Below, piece by piece: positions 32,831-44,950 of a DNA stretch of 64,000 nt. The notes under the pieces are model-generated. The model was not told the origin of the DNA, did no database searches, and worked only from the letters and a program-made list of their open reading frames with translations. This DNA is from Isoetes taiwanensis (lineage: Eukaryota; Streptophyta; Lycopodiopsida; Isoetales; Isoetaceae): the NCBI GenBank assembly GCA_021234155.1, contig JAJEKV010000004.1, forward strand, positions 15,017,688-15,081,687, written 5' to 3'. The position numbers were made by a program, and so were the translations under genes. Position 1 is the stretch's first letter. Every line of letters starts with the position of its first letter.

Positions 32831-35800
32831 TGATGCCTTTGATCTATACCATTAGAATTTGTGATTTAATCTGGGACGTACAATATGCCTTTTCTCTGTT
32901 CTCGGTTCCGGCTGGCTTGTGGTCGGGCTATGGCGGAGAGCAGGATATGACGACGACGTTTGTGAATCCCTGTATAGGTAATTGATTTGAAGCTCGACTT
33001 TAGAGTTTAGTTTCAACATTTCGTTCCATTAGAATCTAATTAACGCAAATACTTTGCCAAAAAAGTTTTCCGACATCACAAGGATGTGCCTTTGGCTCGC
33101 TTCGGTAAATAAAATCATTGCGAGCAATAACCGAAGCTTCTATTGTTCCTGTGCACAACCGAAGCCGAGCTGAAGGTCGCCTTTCAAAATGGGATTTTGC
33201 TTAACACATGCCTAACGGTCCTGCTTTTACATCAGTTTTTAGACTCGGCATAAATTTGACCCATTTTTAGGCTTAAGGTTTGTATTTTGGATTCTTCTTC
33301 CGGGTTTTAAAGGTCCGTATGGCGGATTGAAGACTTTGTAAGATTTTTGAGTTGGGCTCATGTAAGATGCAATCTCGGGTCATAATCTTCAGTTTGGTCG
33401 ATTATGATTCTTTGAAAAATTCTAGGAAGTTCAAGACCCGTAGTAAAATTCGGCTAAAACGGTTTTCAAGGTTTTATTCCATATGCGGGGTGCTTCCTCA
33501 CGTACTTTTTAGAAGTGGCATTTGTATAACACGCCATGGTTTGGCTTATGGAGATGGATTTCGATATATCTTTGGGATTCGACGTGGTTCTTTCCTTATG
33601 GTATTCTCTCGAGTGCTATTCTTGGGCACCCGGCCAATTGTGTCCTGTCCCGTCCGTTATGCTTTTCTTCCTGAGCTAGACCCAAAACCTCCATTTTTGT
33701 TCTTTGTTAATAGGTAAATGAAAGCCACGGGGATCGATTCTCGATGGTCGCTTAGTCGTTGATTTCCTGGGTAAAATCTTATTAAATCTTGATCAATCAT
33801 CTTTATTTTAGTAGCATTACGATGGATCCTGTGAATTTTTACAAAACTCATCGATTGGGATTGCCATCTCCATGGTACTTATGGCGTGGCGGTGCAATCG
33901 CACCTCCAACCGGATTTTCCAACTCAGAAGCAAATGGCTATCTGAGACTCTTTGAAGATTTTGAGGCCCGCTTGCGCTTGCATTATCCAAATCTCGTAAC
34001 TTCGCAGGATTGAACCAAAGGGGTCAATTATATGTCGAAATCAAGCGACTTGAATTTTTTTTTCTTGGATTCCATATGGTTGTGAGCTTCCGCTTGACCT
34101 GTGGAGTTTAACTGCTCGTGTTTTTAGAAAATTTCGACCGGGTTTTCTACCGGTTCAATCAATGTAGTAGCAAATGTTTGTTCACGGTATGCAAGATGGA
34201 TGATGGTTGGCTCGAGATCATTGATTGAAAATGAAGAGATTCGTGGCGTTTACTTCTTTCCCTTTTTATGTTCCTTTATCTCTTATTCTTTGCTAAGTCT
34301 GCTCCAAATCGCTTGAAGGGATCGCATTCGTTAAGCCCTATCCTCTGCTTTTACTGTTGCGGGTTTCATACTTCTCATTTAAAAGGCCAATACTGGCTGG
34401 CCCATTCAATATCTGTCTAGGGATTGCCCGCTTGCTTGAAGCATATCATTTATTTCGGTCTTGCAGCAGCTAGAATCATATCATTTCGGTCTTGCAGCAG
34501 CTAGAGCTTTAAGCATTTCTTAATGCTCTTCATTATTGGAGCTTTCACAATAACAGAAGGTTCAGAAAAAACTGGAGAAGCAGGTGCTTGTCGGACTTGA
34601 TTTTCTTTGCATTTTAAGCTTGATTTAGCTTCAATGATTTTTCTTTTTTTTTTTGCTAAGTAATAGGTAATGACGTGCTATATCAGTTCGAAGAGTTTAA
34701 AAATCTTGACTGTGATGCTCTATGAGCAAGTATTCAACGTATGATAGCTGACGCGTGACAACAGAATGAAATGCAGGTAAACGTTCTAACTAGTCTCTGT
34801 GTTTTGCAATGGTTTTCTTACATATTCAATTCTATACATGCCATAAACTACACCTTAAGGTGAAATACCTGAGTTCAATTGTTGCGCATCTCCACGTGAC
34901 AAATTTGCTAGAGTTATATCTGGACGCCTTTGAGTTATATCTGGACGCCTTTGACAGGGTTTTATTTTTTCATGAAGCTAGTGTCTCGTATGTGAGACCT
35001 ACAACAGACAATTACGAATTATTATGGTGAGATGGAGGTGATTTAAGCTAGAATGCCAAGCGATGTGCAGACAAACTAGCAGACTAAAAGCACAGGTGAA
35101 TAATTTCTATCTTTCCAATTAATATTTCCTTCCGTATTGAAAGTATTAAAAGTGCACAAAAGATTTTTTTTATAGTAGATGTAAAAGTCGACATTCCAAC
35201 TACGGAAGTCGCCGCTTAACTAGGTGGCATCAAATACCCTAAAAACTAAACTATGAGAGCAGGATGCATCGATTCCACTACGGTTAGGTAGTTCTTCCAC
35301 AAAAATCTATTCCGTTGATTTGATTCGTGTCAAGATCATAAGAGGGTAATTGATTGGCTAAAAGATGGAGGAATAATAGCATCCACATCATCTACCAAGC
35401 AAAATCCAAAGCTCAATTACCTCTGCTAGTGGAATCACAAAAAACAAGGGAAGTTTGGAATCGTTCCAACACGATTGGCCGAAGTTTCAACTTCCGGGCA
35501 TCAATTGCCGTCGATGGAATCTCAACCCTAAGATTTTAGCTTTGTTCTCGCAAAATGACCAAGCTCGAAAATGTTTAGATTCAATTATGTCTTCTATGTT
35601 TTTGTGCTTGATTATTGTAATATCTATTTTATTGACTGGAAATTAAGCCTGGCTAGATCTGAGAGGTGTTTTGGAACATGCAGGTGATTTAGGGCAGCCA
35701 CATTGGAGTGACTTATTAAATCTTCTTAAAATGAATGTGATCTAAACCTCGCCTTTGTTGAGTCCCCCGTGACTTGCACCTCTAGAGGCTCAGATTGACC

Positions 35801-37435
35801 TTCAATCGTAGGCAGTGTATGTATTTCATCTATCAATATTTATTGGAGTCATATTTTACGTTCTCTGTGTAACTTCTTTTAGTTATGCAGACAGAAAGCT
35901 GAATTGGAACGTTACGTGGTGCTCTTTGGCCCCTTCCATATGACGAAGATGACACATATGAAGGGTGACTTGCTACACGATCAATCAACTTGGTGTGTGG
36001 CTAGCGAAATCGCGAGATGGCATTCACTAGTCTAGCAGAACATGTCTCATGTTTCAAAAATGTTATAATTTTCTTAGTTAGGTCTTTTGTCTGGATAAAA
36101 AAAAAAAGGGGGCAGTTGTATAAATTGCGAGGTCTTGAGGAAGTTTGTATTGCATGTCTCCATTTAAGTGTCATTGTGGTATGGAGTTTCATTCTCATGC
36201 GATGGCATGCTTAAACTGGATTTACATATTATGGCTTTTTATAGTGTCAAAGATGATGTGTCATTGGCTTGTGACCATCTATATAATTTTGTGCAGAATT
36301 AAATAGGGATAGTTGGCTTAATGTCTGAAGCATTTTCCAAGGCTGAAATGACAAATAGAAATGAGAAGTAGATCATCAAATGGAAGATGAAACATGTCCA
36401 TGCGATATACCGACATGTCTTAACAAATTCTCTTCTATTCTTTCGATGCTTGCTAATGTAGCAAGCATGTAGGTACTCAGGAACCTAATCCTCTACAAGA
36501 AAATTTTAAATGCTTAGGTTAAACATGAGTTGCCTCTCAAAATCTAGATTCAATATACCACACTTCCTTTTTTTTTTTAATGTACGCCACAGAGTCATCA
36601 CAAAAAGCGTATAAAATTGCTAGAATAGCCATCCATCCCAAAGGAATTGGAAAGATGAATGGTGAATATTTGGATTGCATTTTGAAGAGAAGAATTGTGG
36701 CGGCACATAGAAAGATGAATGACGAATTGTTGATGTGCATTTTCAGAATAAGAATTGAGCTGGCATCGCCCAAAATCTAGGAAAAAATTACTTGCTATCA
36801 ATTTTACAATGGGACATTGTAGCTAGCAATTGCCTCTGATTGCATTGCAATAGTTAGCAATTACCAAAAACAATATTCCCTTATTTTTTCTTGAAAGGCA
36901 TGTCAACCTTAATTGCTTTTTAGTGAACCACTTTTTGGTGTCAAAAAATTCAATGTTCATTAGTTCATTTGATGTAATTGTACGCTGTGTTTGTGTTGTG
37001 TAAGTGTCCTCTTGATATGCCATATGAAAGATATTCATGACATGCCAAAGCCTTATAAATAGATAAATGACTAATATCCTAAGCTCTACACACTCAGTTA
37101 TATTTAGAGTTAGATTCCACTTGAGGAGTTAAACACCTGCCATTTGTTACCAGTTAATAGAGCTCTACCCTCGAAATATAAAGCTTTCATAACAAACGCT
37201 TGATTAAAAGATGGACAAGCTCTTCCGCCCATTAGAACATGAATAATAGGCATGATAAGGGATTCTGTCGTGCATTTGATATTTGAAAATGCAAAATTAT
37301 CAGTTTGTATGTTGATTTTAGGTTCTTGCTTGATTTCATTCTTGGTAGTGTAATCTTATCTCAGGATCTTGCTATGAAAGAAGAAAGGTGCATGTATGAT
37401 TCAAACTATCTATACATTTTCGTTTCATCCCATTT
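32831..37435. other. Spacer with unassigned frames and small tandem duplications
   Basis: Frames at 33352-33717 (121 codons) and 33789-34013 (containing MDPVNFYKTHRLGLPSPWYL) are uninterrupted but unrecognised. Exact small duplications are present: a ~31-bp unit at about 34441-34505 (ATCATTT-CGGTCTTGCAGCAGCTAG) and a 21-bp unit at about 34912-34955 (GAGTTATATCTGGACGCCTTT). At 36.58-36.78 kb a short unit around AAGATGAATG-TGAAT is also repeated. No gene can be supported. Confidence 0.4.
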
Positions 37436-37440
37436 TATTT

Positions 37441-37795
37441 TATCCCATTGATAGTACAAAAACTTGTATATATATATATATATATCTGTTATATATATAG
37501 AATTATTTGAATCTAGGCGGGGTGTGTTTTGTTTTGAAACGGTCCGGTTGTGAGATCCAACGGTAGACGGCGAAACCACGTCATCATCCCCAAGCAACTC
37601 ACTTATTTGGGGCTTCTAATCTGGGCCATCGGATTTAGGGATTTGGTCTAGACCGTCTCTACAAAAGTGGCCCCTTTTTGGGGCTTTTGATCTAGGCCCT
37701 TGGATTTAGGAGTTTGATCTTGGCTGTTCATACAAAGATCTTAAAAATTAAATGCTATCCTGGGAAGTGGCGACATCTTATATCTTGTTTCTTAA
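37441..37795 (-). repeat. Dispersed TA-end repeat family (copy b) with hairpin half
   Basis: It starts CCCATTGATAGTACAAAAAC then TTG and (TA)n, then AATTATTTGAATCTAGG, then GATCCAACGGTAGACGG and two AAAGCCCC/GGGGCTTTT-type segments. It is the same family as 32510-32830 and 59140-59432, in the minus orientation. Confidence 0.7.
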
Positions 37796-38121
37796 TTTTT
37801 CCTAAAGGTTTTAATGTTCGTGTCTCAGAAGCTAAGCTAATGATGAGGTGTTATCACATTTATGAATTTGCTTGGGTCGTTAAAAAAGGATGAAAGAAAA
37901 GGGAAGGAGGCAACGGATTCTCTTTGCTTTTCAGTTGCAGGAGGCCACGAACACCGCCATCGCCATCGGATTGCCCTTTTAGCAGGTAATGTCATGATAG
38001 GGCAACCGATTTTCTTGGAGGTGCTTTGAGGCTTCCTGAGGTAAATTACGGCTTTGTTGGAGATTATGGCAAGGGGAGGAGGAGGATTAGGTCAGTTTTT
38101 AGCCTTGTCTGGCGAGCAAGA

Positions 38122-38767
38122 TGGGAGGAGAATCGGAGGCCATGGCAGCTGCAGAATCTAGTGTGGAACCCAGCTCCAAGGCTAGTGTTCATACCGTTGC
38201 TCAAATGGAACTAAGTTCACGGTTGAGGTAGATCTGGCCTCCACCGTCAGCGCCCTCAAGACCCTATCAGTGGAGAATTCAGGTATACCAGCCGATCAAC
38301 AGCGTCTAATCTATAAGGGGCGAGTCTTGCAGGATGACAATGTTTTGGAAAGCTACGGTAGGTTTTCCCCTGTCTGGTGCTTTAAGTATTTTCATGTCTT
38401 TGCTCGGGTAATAATGCTAAGCTTTTTATAATTATCTTTATTTGGACTGATTCTAAAGCGAATTGTTCATTATTTGCATGCAGTCCATGTGGTCTAGAGA
38501 GGCCATTTCTTATCATGAATAGGCTAAAGCATATATTAGTCTTCATTCCTACCTAAATGGTCAAATTTGTTCTATGGATTTGAAGTTGTGGTAGATATTT
38601 AATTCTTCGTTTTTAATCTGGTTTCAGGTGTACAAAATGATGATACAATTCGTTTAGTGAGAGGAGCACCAGCCTCTTCGGTTGCAAGTTCCTCAACTTC
38701 AGCTGCAAATGCCTATCAAGGCCATCAGATTCCACATTTGCATGTGCAACAAGGTCGATTTTGCTGA
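38122..38767 (+). pseudogene. Ubiquilin/DSK2-like ubiquitin-domain exons (fragment)
   Basis: An Ala/Ser-rich leader from ATG 38122 (MGGESEAMAAAESSVEPS) is followed, one frame away, by a ubiquitin-like domain: [53 protein letters not shown]. The exon ends at TACG with GTAGGT. A second exon at about 38629 continues GVQNDDTIRLVRGAPASS and then stops at TGA 38765. Ubiquilins shuttle ubiquitinated proteins to the proteasome and also need STI1 repeats and a UBA domain; neither was found downstream. One base is missing just before RCSNG, breaking the frame. The ubiquitin-like fold assignment is firm, while DSK2 versus another ubiquitin-like protein (for example a BAG6-type) is less so. Confidence 0.72.
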
Positions 38768-39990
38768 AGTAGCTCTGGAGCTCTGGATTTGAGCTGGGAA
38801 AAAGTTAGAAGCAAAGAAGTTCCTCTTTCTTTTGTTTCCAGCTGGTCAAATGGATGCGAACCATGAATACTCCACCGTCCTCCTTCCTCGTCTCCCCGTG
38901 GTTACAGGTATGCCGCCCCTGCCACGCACAGCTCTGTTCGTATAAAATAGATTGGTTAGCTCTATTTGACTGATGAAATCATATGGGAGACATTACCAGT
39001 ACAGTAGTAACTTCAAAGATTAATGGAGCTACTTTGCCATTTTTTTATTTTTGCAGAATAGTTTGGTATAACATTCCGGAGGATGTACCGATTATTTGCT
39101 ACTCTTTTCATGTCTGCAGTACTTTTGGATAGCTGTCTCAATGGTGTTCTTCATGGCAGCTACTGTGTTCACAATGTAAAAACTACCTGGTAAGGCGCAC
39201 ATCTGAATGTTGATTTTCGTCTTTTAACATGTGTCAACAAAGGGAAGGTGCAATTTGGTGAAGCCCTGATTTAGTTTGCCATGCGGAATTAATATGGATG
39301 AGCAGATTATTCTGTCCCCTATTCACAAACGATTCCTTTGTTTACCTAAAGCATGGGTTTTTCCATGTCGCTATTTAATTGACGAGAACATGAGTTACAT
39401 GTTCATGATTCCTTATGGTAATCAGAAGTTCAAGAAAATCCTAAATTCGCTGCATGGTATTACAGATTTGATTGGCTTTTTTATATTGGCAACCAAAAGT
39501 TCGAATTGCATAGTTTTGGTGGTGTTTGAATCCCATATTTTTGTTCTTATAAAAGAAAATAATTCTGTCTTGCTGACTGCTGCTGTCGTGGCAGATTTTG
39601 AATGGTGAAAATTATAATATAGGGTCTAAAACAGAGAATTTCCTGAGATGGAGAGTCCAGCTCTTAGAAAAGGGCAGTCAACTGCTTGATTTTGGCCCCG
39701 GATGTTTAATGTATTCGTGCAAGTTAGCGACTTCAAAAAACTCGCCTGGTTTATTAATTAACGAATTCAGAAGTTTTACTCTGCAAGCCTTTGATCTGAT
39801 GCAGGACAATTCTCCCGAGCTAGTTTTCAAGCTTGTGAGGCTTTCAAAATTTAAAATTTTGCTCTGTTTTGTGGTTGGAAGCCAAATTTACTCTGTTTTT
39901 ATCTGTGTTTTTGCAATGAATGTGCAATAGATGCTTGGACGGACTGGGTCGCTGCTTTGCAAGATCTTTTCCACACTTACAGGACATCAA
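38768..39990. other. Spacer with unassigned frames
   Basis: Two 110-codon plus frames (39276-39608 and 39598-39930) have no recognisable motif. A short exon-like pair (MDANHEYSTVLLPRLPVVT near 38.85 kb and YFWIAVSMVFFMAATVFTM near 39.12 kb) has plausible splice borders and a hydrophobic end, but I cannot name it. Confidence 0.35.
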
Positions 39991-40000
39991 GTGAGCAATA

Positions 40001-40177
40001 GACTTTGAAGTTGATGGGCCATACAAGGTACTTCTGCACTCTAAATTTTCCAATATGAGGAAGAAGGCGTGCTTATCAAAAAACGTTATGCAGTGTTTAA
40101 TGATGATGGAACATTTGCAGAGTGACGGATTTTGAAATAAAACGCGCGATGAACTAAAGCTCATCAAAGTCTTCTAG
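40001..40177 (+). pseudogene. DNA polymerase epsilon catalytic subunit fragment
   Basis: FEVDGPYK (about 40004-40027), then EEEGVLIKKRYAVFNDDGTF, then, after an indel, FEIKR and RDELKLIKVF. This is the highly conserved stretch of the POLE polymerase domain that reads DGPYK, KKRYAVFN.DGT.AELKGFE and IKRRGELKLIKVFQ. At the end TTC TAG GTA replaces the expected Phe-Gln at an exon border, that is CAG changed to TAG before a donor-like GT. The segment between DGPYK and EEEG does not match. Only about 60 codons of a roughly 2200-residue replicative polymerase are present, so it is a fragment. Confidence 0.72.
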
Positions 40178-40498
40178 GTATTTGAACTTTGTGCATTTTT
40201 TTGTGCTAGTCCATTTCCAAGAGTGATCGTTCAGGAGTGCAAAACGATTGTCTCCCAATATATGGAGAGATTATTCTTGAACTACTGCTTTAACAGTTGC
40301 TGAGTTTCTGCAGCTAGTATATGTTGTGATTATATTGAACATGCCAAAGCATTGTTGACATCATGTTGTTGGCACCACATAAAATATGTTCTAAACTTAA
40401 AATCTGTCAGTCCGACACATTTGTATCTGAAAGGTAGTCAATAATGCTACAAGATTGTCAGACATTTTTAGCAGGCCATGGATTGCAAGCATTTTAGA

Positions 40499-40696
40499 AA
40501 ATCCAAGCATGACCTTGACTTGGGAGATGTTTGCATGCTGGTGATGGACGAGGTAGATTGCATGCTACAGCATGGATTCAGGGATCAGATAATTTAAATA
40601 GTACAAGCATTCTCACAGCCTCAGCCTCAGATTATGTTGTTCTCTGCAACTAGTCCACAAGAAGTTGAGAATAATTCTCGGAAGAGAAAAGTCTAG
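40499..40696 (+). pseudogene. DEAD-box RNA helicase fragment, RH41/DDX59-type
   Basis: A single frame reads KSKHDLDLGDVCMLVMDEVD, then CMLQHGFRDQII, a TAA, then IVQAFSQPQPQIMLFSATSP and QEVEN. It carries the Walker B motif as DEVD and motif III as SAT. DEVD rather than DEAD, with CML..GFRDQ and a QIMLFSAT segment, is characteristic of the RH41/DDX59 group. ATT TAA ATA stands where Gln is expected (CAA to TAA). The Q motif, P-loop and helicase C domain are absent. It sits about 320 bp from the POLE fragment on the same strand although the genes are unrelated. Confidence 0.8.
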
Positions 40697-40734
40697 ATAA
40701 AAATTTAGAATTCTAATGATGGACCTCAAACTGC

Positions 40735-40806
40735 GAGTGTTCCACATAAAGCATGGACTATTGCTTGTTGAGTGTTCCACATAAAGCATGGACTATTGCT
40801 TGTTGA
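40735..40806 (+). repeat. ~37-bp perfect tandem duplication
   Basis: GAGTGTTCCACATAAAGCAT followed by GGACTATTGCTTGTT occurs twice back to back. A looser pair (GAAAATAGA...AACTTCCTAAG) follows at about 40827-40885. Confidence 0.75.
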
Positions 40807-40899
40807 AGATGCATGTAGGACGAAAGAAAATAGAAGGTGAAAACTTCCTAAGCCAGAAAATAGACCGTGGAAACTTCCTAAGCTCTTGAAGTGTGACAA

Positions 40900-43560
40900 T
40901 TCCCTCTGAAATTGGGACAGTTATGCTATTATGTACGTCTATGTTTTGGTATAACAGTTACACAATAAAGAGTGTAAAATTTTTCATTCTATATTGCGAA
41001 AAAACATACTTCTTGATGGTATGATATACAATTTTGCAAGTTTGTTTAATTCATCTTGATTGACCTCAAATGTCCATGGCATTTTCAAATAATCATTAAT
41101 CAAGATATCCTTGGGAGGAAGAAATCTATGGTTTGTCAAATCTCTTTTTCACACGAAAATGCCTCCCTCTCATGAAGTGTCATACTCTTTCACTGGACAT
41201 CCCTCTCTCTTAATTGAATGAAGGAACCTCGATGATTTTCTAGACGTACGTTCTTGATTGCATGGAAGAGATGATTAAAATGAAGGATGTTTTTATTTTC
41301 ATGTTCAGGCAGTGAAAATCCATGAGATTTCTGCCCTCTGTATTTGTGCAAGAAAAAGTGAACCTTATCTTGCTTTTTAACTATCTTTATCACTGTGAAG
41401 AATCTTTTATGTGGTAAAGTATCTATTTCTTGTGTTGCTAGACCTTTGCAAACGTATGTCACCACTCTCACATCGTGTGCCTTAACATCAATCATGAATA
41501 ATGGCTCAAATTTTAAGCTTCATTTTGTTGATGGCCACTGTTTTGTGGTGCCAGAGGTAGTTCAAGTATGCTTACGCTCCGAAATGTAAGTTAATAATTT
41601 GTCGATTGGATGACCTTTTTGGCATTTTATATAATGTTCAGGCCACTTGCCAACTTGATAGAACGACGCATTACAGTCCTCTTGCTCAAGTCAAAGCGTA
41701 TCTTAAGGTACTTTATCCCTATTTTAATTTCAAGAAGCAAATCAATACACTTTTAACCGGTACAAACATTTTGAAAAAAATATCACTTGAAATTGTCTAC
41801 TCATGATTTATTACATGCTGGTAGCGTAGCTGTTGCTGATCGTAGAGCAATTTGATTCATTCAACTTAGCCAAATCATATGCAGTTTGCATCAGAAAAAT
41901 AAGCTAAGTAGAATAAATTTGCGAACAAACATCTCATGTTTAATGTAGGGAATGTGGAACCTAGACAATACATCCCTCGTGTCCCAACTTCCAGATTTAA
42001 TCCCAAACCTTGGTGTTGAACTAAGGTCTTTGCATTATTTTAGTTTGACTTCTCAAATGCACCTAGATAGGGGAGGATCCCCATGAAGCCCATGCCTAAG
42101 GAAATATGACAAGCTAAACTCTTTTAACTCCCCTTTTTAACATATCATAGCGAAATTCAAGCCTTTAGCTTTCAATTAATCCCACAACCTAGAGTATTTG
42201 ATGTATTTGAAGTTCACTACAAAGGTTTTTAAGTCAGGTGGTTAATTTAATATCAATAGACCACTAAATGCCCTTTAATGAAAGACTACGTGCTCATCGA
42301 ATGTCCACATGGAACCTTTAATGTCCTATTGCGTACTTGCTAAGGTAACAATAATTTCTACCGCAATTGTAACAACAATTTCCTGTAGAGAAATCATAGC
42401 AGGAAGAACAATGCCCAATGCATGAAGATGATGTTGAGGTTATGCAGGAATTTCATCTCAAATACAAAATTCTTGGAAAAGGAGACGGCTATAAGGTACG
42501 ATCTACATATGTAAGCTTCTTATAATCCATTAGCATCATCTTGCAATTACACTATGCCAAGAATAACTACACTCTAATTTAATTTAATTCCCTCCTTGCT
42601 GAAATTGTTTTGCTAAAATCATTCATGTTACAACCACTCAAAGTGCAACCGCTCATAGTACAAAAACTTGTATATATATAACAAGATGGCAACACGAGAT
42701 ATATATATCTACTATATATATAAAATTATTAGGATGCCCCCTTGCGCATAGAGATTTGGATGTACCCATGCTATATAAAGATTAATGCCAGCCGTCCAAT
42801 TGGAAATGGAAGGCCATGATGCCGCCACCTCATGGGAGAGGTCATGCATGGGCATAGAAATGTGATGGGGGGCATGCATGGGGCATGCATGAGGGCATGC
42901 ACCACATCCCCGAGCCGTCGGATATGGGGCAGGTTAAATCTTGGCCATCCAATTCAGGTTAAAAGAAAGTGCAAGGAAACTTACAATATTTATGAGAGCT
43001 ATTATATCATTTATATAAAAGCATGAGGTGGCAGAGTATAAGAAATAAGTTGGCAGCAAAAATTAATGACACAAATACAAAGCTTTTTGCACTGAACCTC
43101 TACGAGCAGACATCCATTAGATTCGAGGTGTTGAGGCGAGCATGGCTATGGCGGAGTTGATAGACTGTTGAATGCCGCAGTGAGAAGGTCATCCTTCTCA
43201 AGGTTTGGCAAAAATGATATTTATTTTTTGGAAGCAGAGAATGGAGCCGACTGCTTGGTTTGACCGGATTTATCTGCTTCTAAGCTTGGTTCGGCCGGAC
43301 TGCTTATCTCTCCATACCCAATCTGCATTTTAATGGGGCACTAGCGGAATGCATTTGCGCTCTAGTGTTTTGATTTTCCTCCCCAACTCTGGTTGCTCTC
43401 ATAATCGGTGGTTGGGAAGTTGGACACAGGGAGGCCCTTTGCTGTCAGTCTGGTTTTTCTTGTGACAGTGGAGGAATTCGTTCTTATTGGTTTGAGTTTG
43501 ATGGAAGTGAAAGGGTTGCTTACAGAGTAGCCCATCATCTTTTCTTTTCCCCCTGTTTGC
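40900..43560. other. Spacer; TA-rich repeat remnant with CATGCA motifs at 42.65-43.03 kb
   Basis: Frames at 41190-41495 minus and 41395-41589 plus are unassigned. At about 42655 CATAGTACAAAAACTTG and TA tracts mark another TA-end element. It is followed by a stretch dense in CATGCATG and GGGGCATGC-type near-palindromes (about 42838-42905), which resemble the GGTGCATGCCCCATGCATGA motif at 31.5 and 32.35 kb. Confidence 0.45.
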
Positions 43561-43714
43561 TTTGTTGTGGAAGCCCGCAGGTCCTTGGGTGTTAGCGCTG
43601 TTGACATCAGGTTTCAGAGTCAGGCCGGGTATTTTGTTTGTGGATTCTCATTCCTCGACATTTTTCTCTGGGCAGTGGCCTTTTGCGTTGCAGCAGAAAA
43701 CCAGGACAGCTTTT

Positions 43715-43890
43715 GTTCATCCCGGGTTACTTCCTTTCGTTAGGCGATAATTTCTATGACACTGGATTTACCAAACGTATATACTGCTCCAATTTCTGTA
43801 ACAGATGCATTGGCTCAGTTAAACGTAGCCATGGTTAACCGTGATCCTAGATGGATATGCCATCACGAGTTTCAGTTAACGAGACCGCTT
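43715..43890 (+). pseudogene. Purple acid phosphatase fragment with internal deletions
   Basis: GYFLSLGDNFYDTGFT carries the GDNFYD metal-binding motif of plant purple acid phosphatases. In a shifted frame it continues NVYTAPISV, then DALAQLNVAMVNRDPRWICH, the counterpart of the conserved DALAQLSPVL...RW(I/V)C segment. The stretch that should lie between them, including the GNHD metal ligands, is missing, and the frame changes after FT. Upstream sequence to 43.56 kb is open but does not match the family. This enzyme class hydrolyses phosphate esters at a binuclear metal centre; this copy lacks essential ligands. Confidence 0.6.
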
Positions 43891-44713
43891 TGCTTGCCTT
43901 CCCACAGTGGTATTTTTCTCTAACTTTTTTATTATTGTTGATGAATGCTGGAACTGGTCTTCATTGATGCATGCTATCACATTTAGTCTTGTTAGAGTCA
44001 TGTAATAAGATTCTATGCATGCCGCAGACTCCTGACCTGCAGTAAACTGGCACTTGAAGATTATTCACTTGGTACAATTCCACTTGGTCCATTCCAGGGT
44101 ACAATTATTCACTTGTTGCTAAATCTTTTCATGCTGCCATTAGTGAGATAAGAATTATTTGCATTCATAGGATACTCATCTCTGATAATGTTAAAAAACC
44201 ATGAGACATCATTGCCAATGGATGTGAACTGATGTTTGTGCAGGTTAAGGGTTTGAGGTAAATTTGCAAGGCATATGTTCTTCACCATTCTATGGATTTC
44301 AGTTTTTGGATTCAGCTAAACCATTGCATCAGGCATGGTCGCATTTCTAATTCCCATCTTTGTTCTTTGAACTGCGAAAGTCTGGCAGTTCATTTTTGGG
44401 ACAAACCCAAGAACAAATTTTAACACATAGAATCGCCTGCGTTATCCGATCAGAAGAGTAAACTCCATGCAAGGTGAGATTTTTGAATTCATGTATTGCG
44501 TTTTTCAGTCGTTTTGCTAACTCTGAGGCAAAGGAGAAAATCAAGCCAGATGAGCCAATCACAGGCATAAATGCATATGTTGTTGCACATCATTCTTGCA
44601 TGCACATTCTGCAGCGACACATTTGTACACAAAAAATATCAGGTAGGCATAAACTTGGTTTGGCTTGTGTGATTGCTTTCTTATTTGGTTATGATGTACT
44701 GGTCTGCAGCACT

Positions 44714-44950
44714 TGAACCTGGCATGCCAGGTAAACAACATCAAAGTTCCAGTGTAACAGGTACACAAGCTCCTCTAGAAGATTATCGGTTACCATATGG
44801 TCAAGCTGAACTTGGAACTGCGGCGGTATCCACTTGACTTTTAGTTATGGTCTTATTGTTTTCTCCTTTGTGTCTTCTAAGGCTTCTTACATTGTATATC
44901 TGCAGGCTCAACCAGTCTATCCATATGATCCATATTTTGGAACCATCTAG
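44714..44950 (+). pseudogene. Possible NF-YA (CBF-B) transcription factor fragment
   Basis: One exon reads PLEDYRLPYGQAELGTAA, ending at a GTATCC donor. The next, after ATCTGCAG, reads AQPVYPYDPYFGTI and then TAG. The order (a Leu-rich H/Y-x-Q-x-ELG segment, then YPY.DPYFGG) resembles the region just upstream of the conserved DNA-binding domain in plant NF-YA proteins. That domain itself was not found downstream, so the call rests on a short match. A different proline/tyrosine-rich protein is possible. Confidence 0.38.

Noticed and set aside
33352-34013. Two unbroken plus frames (121 and 74 codons)
   Set aside because: They look protein-like, but no family, start context or splice sites could be supported.
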